Shown: positions 62,154 to 64,000 of the stretch, in pieces
Position numbering within the stretch: position 1 is the stretch's first letter
Layout of the letters: each line of letters opens with the position of its first letter
Assembly: GCF_001277345.1 (NCBI RefSeq)
Contig: NZ_LIUT01000006.1
Span: forward strand, 145,058 to 209,057
Direction: 5' to 3'
From: Paenibacillus solani
GTDB lineage: Bacteria; Bacillota; Bacilli; Paenibacillales; Paenibacillaceae
Length of the DNA stretch: 64,000 nt
Notes under the pieces: model-generated
Seen by the model: only the letters and a program-made list of their open reading frames with translations
What the model was told of the DNA's origin: nothing
Database searches by the model: none
Made by a program: the position numbers and the translations under genes

Positions 62154-62903
62154 TTACATTCGGCAAATTTCTTTGGGACAAGACTCACAATGGCAAATGT
62201 TGCGTAAATAGTCCGGATCATTGAGTATAATGCGTCCTCGTTCAGTTGAAATCACGCCATTATCCTTAAGCTCGTTCAATATACGATTTACGCTTTCCCG
62301 GGTAGAGCCGATCATTTCTGCCATTTCCAGATTCGTTATTCGCTTACCAATCATGGACCTTGCGTCCTTGCCTGTTCCATTTGTGCCGTACATATTGTGA
62401 AGCCGCAGCAATAGAGAGCACAGGGCACCAGATTTGCCATGCAGCAGCAGATCGCGCAATTTACTCTGTGTCGTGCGCTGCATTAGCGCCATCCAACTCA
62501 TATATTCCACAGCGAAATCTCCGTTGCTGCGTATGATTGTATCCAGTTTTTCCTGGGGGATGACCCCAATCTCACTATCTTCCAAAGCTTTAGCTTCGAA
62601 TTGATGGACGGCTCCTCTCAAAGAGTTGGGTTCTCCGAACAAATCGCCGGGAATGTGTAGCGAGAGGGTGGCAGACATGCCCCCCTCTAGCAGCTTGGAT
62701 ACTTTCAAGCTTCCCCGGTTTACCAAATACAATTGATCCGCACGATCGTTTTCCTCGTATAGATAATCACCGGTAAACAATAGAACAGGCTCGGCCATTT
62801 CCCGGATTAAGGCAAGGTTCGCCGGTGAATAGACAGAGGAAGTGGCTGCCGGATACAGCCCTCCGTTCCTTGAATTGGACCTTGTACTCCTGCTCTGTTT
62901 CAT
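62154..62903 (-). CDS. fnr: Fnr-type oxygen-sensing regulator
   Basis: The 249-residue protein has a cyclic-nucleotide-binding-like domain (about 35-150), a long helix, and a winged HTH (about 185-235; MAEMIGSTRESVNRILNELKDNGVI). The C-terminus carries C239-x2-C242-x4-C247 (plus C237). This is the cysteine spacing that binds the [4Fe-4S] cluster of B. subtilis Fnr, unlike the N-terminal cluster of E. coli FNR. So it should switch genes for anaerobic life. ATG 62903 follows AAAGGAG at 9-base spacing. It follows apbE by 26 bases and is probably co-transcribed with it. Confidence 0.87.
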   Translation of the reverse strand: MKQSRSTRSNSRNGGLYPAATSSVYSPANLALIREMAEPVLLFTGDYLYEENDRADQLYLVNRGSLKVSKLLEGGMSATLSLHIPGDLFGEPNSLRGAVHQFEAKALEDSEIGVIPQEKLDTIIRSNGDFAVEYMSWMALMQRTTQSKLRDLLLHGKSGALCSLLLRLHNMYGTNGTGKDARSMIGKRITNLEMAEMIGSTRESVNRILNELKDNGVISTERGRIILNDPDYLRNICHCESCPKEICRM

Positions 62904-62929
62904 ACAATCTACTCCTTTTTGTAAGTTTA

Positions 62930-63994
62930 TTATTCCGCATGCTGATAGTCCTCATTGGTCAATTTGAACGTATCGGTCAGACCTGAGGTAAGGTAGATTT
63001 GATGGTCAGTGGTGACGAAAATAGCCTCGGCATCGCCCCGGCTTGCGATGAATCGTCGTCCTTCATCGAGCCCAAGTGAGAATACGGACGTCGACATGGC
63101 ATCAGCATCCATGGATGTGTCAGTCACAATCGTGACGCTCAGCAGGTCATTATCGACCGGATACCCGCTAAAGGGGTTCAGAATATGGTGATACAATTTC
63201 CCATCTGCTTCGAAGAAACGTTCATATACGCCTGAAGTCACGATGGTCTTGTTGACGACTTTCAGTGTGCCCAGGTGCTGGCCTCGCTTTTCCCCCGGGT
63301 CTTGAATGCCGATATTCCAGGGTGAACCATCCGGTTTCGCGCCCATGGCAAGGATATTGCCTCCGAGGTCGATGATGGCTGAGTGGAAGTCCTGCTGCTG
63401 TAAGTAATCAGCGATAACATCCGCCGCATACCCTTTGGCGATGGCTCCCAGATCCAGCGACATTCCTTCTTTCTTCAACAGAATGGAATGCGTTTGCGGA
63501 TTCAAGACCACATCCTTGTAGCTCATTCGCTGCATAGCGGCACTTAACTCATCCTCTGCCGGTACGGCAGGGTTCTCGCTGCCGATTCCCCAGAGGTCTA
63601 CAAGCGGACCGATGGTTGGTTCGAAATGCCCGCCGGAGGCTGCAGCGTAATCAATGGCAGTCTGGATGACCTTGAATGTATCGTCAGATACGCTTTCTTC
63701 CTTTTTCCCTGCGGCTTGGTTCACTCGGTCAATCTCGCTGCCTGCCAGCTGCCGGTTCATTCGTTGATCGATCCTCTCGAGCTGTGTGCCTATTTCTTCG
63801 AAATGCTGTGAGGTCATCCGATCATCGTACACACGGACGCTTACAATGGTATCGAATATAAAATAACGTTCGGTTGCCGGTTCAATGGTGGCGGCAGTCT
63901 TCTGATCCGCTGTGGATGCACAGCCCATAGGACCAACCAGCAGCAGGGTAAGCATGGTGAATAGGCTGATGTAGGAAAGCAGCTTCCTGTGCAT
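62930..63994 (-). CDS. apbE: FAD:protein FMN transferase ApbE, lipoprotein
   Basis: The 354-residue protein has a lipoprotein signal with lipobox MGC (Cys about residue 25). ApbE motifs are GGHFEPTIGPLVDLWGIG (about 118-135), HHILNPFSGYPVDN (about 257-270) and DADAMSTSVFSLG. ApbE attaches FMN from FAD to a Thr of electron-transfer proteins outside the cytoplasm, such as NQR/RNF subunits or extracellular respiratory flavoproteins. The start at 63994 is six bases from the window edge, so its RBS cannot be seen. It precedes fnr, suggesting a link to anaerobic respiration. Confidence 0.9.
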   Translation of the reverse strand: MHRKLLSYISLFTMLTLLLVGPMGCASTADQKTAATIEPATERYFIFDTIVSVRVYDDRMTSQHFEEIGTQLERIDQRMNRQLAGSEIDRVNQAAGKKEESVSDDTFKVIQTAIDYAAASGGHFEPTIGPLVDLWGIGSENPAVPAEDELSAAMQRMSYKDVVLNPQTHSILLKKEGMSLDLGAIAKGYAADVIADYLQQQDFHSAIIDLGGNILAMGAKPDGSPWNIGIQDPGEKRGQHLGTLKVVNKTIVTSGVYERFFEADGKLYHHILNPFSGYPVDNDLLSVTIVTDTSMDADAMSTSVFSLGLDEGRRFIASRGDAEAIFVTTDHQIYLTSGLTDTFKLTNEDYQHAE

Positions 63995-64000
63995 GACAGT

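Noticed and set aside
1-64000. tRNA, rRNA, CRISPR, insertion sequence or prophage
   Set aside because: No cloverleaf-like element, regular repeat-spacer array, transposase or phage structural gene was recognised anywhere in the window.

Overview
The window reads as chromosomal DNA from a Paenibacillus-like, Gram-positive, endospore-type Firmicute. The grounds are strong purine-rich ribosome binding sites, GTG and TTG starts, a very large surface amylopullulanase anchored by SLH domains, copper-amine-oxidase-type stalk domains, Bacillus-type Fnr with a C-terminal cysteine cluster, and several Bacillus-like operons (pspA-ydjGHI, nupNOPQ-like, pstSCAB). No rRNA, tRNA, CRISPR array, IS element or phage block was seen.

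Layout. 0.2-3.8 kb: envelope-stress operon (PspA, zinc-ribbon protein, TPM protein, SPFH protein) behind an ECF-type promoter. 4.2-9.6 kb: small membrane protein, then a BMP-type nucleoside ABC importer. 10-11.4 kb: ECF sigma factor and membrane anti-sigma. 11.6-16 kb: AraC regulator, sulfatase and GH20 hexosaminidase. 16.2-24.2 kb: amylopullulanase with two GH13 catalytic domains, three operator-like sites, and an apparent one-base frameshift near the start. 24.3-26.8 kb: an AT-rich island with a DUF4127 protein and two overlapping small genes that look like sigma region 4 and region 2 on separate polypeptides. 26.9-32.3 kb: phosphate (pst) operon led by a stalk-domain protein. 32.6-36.3 kb: membrane/coiled-coil protein, VWA protein fused to a solute-binding-like domain, and TelA. 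36.4-42.7 kb: oligopeptide/nickel-type ABC importer plus OsmC. 42.8-45.3 kb: DUF2500 protein, and a YtrA-type GntR regulator with a membrane protein. 45.4-47.6 kb: MHYT-GGDEF-EAL protein. 47.8-50.6 kb: candidate 40-residue ORF, NSS symporter and DUF896 protein. 50.6-52.4 kb: a second ECF/anti-sigma pair. 52.4-54.9 kb: exopolysaccharide synthase operon with a degenerate-GGDEF c-di-GMP receptor, a 47-residue membrane protein and a GT2 glycosyltransferase. 55-56.5 kb: ECF41 sigma factor convergent with an AhpD-like carboxymuconolactone decarboxylase, each behind the same TGTCACA-N16-TGTC promoter. 56.6-58.8 kb: a third ECF/DUF4179 pair. 59-64 kb: GH3 glycosidase, Fnr and ApbE.

Themes. The window is rich in alternative sigma factors: three ECF factors with membrane partners, one ECF41 factor, and a candidate two-subunit sigma. 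Extracellular glycan use (amylopullulanase, GH20, sulfatase, GH3) comes with visible cre and LacI-type operators. Cyclic-di-GMP appears twice, as a candidate turnover enzyme and as a candidate receptor for polysaccharide synthesis. The most interesting unexplained pieces are the split sigma pair with its nested inverted repeat, the ECF41 regulon whose two promoters can be read directly, the c-di-GMP/polysaccharide operon with its mini-protein, and the VWA/TelA module.
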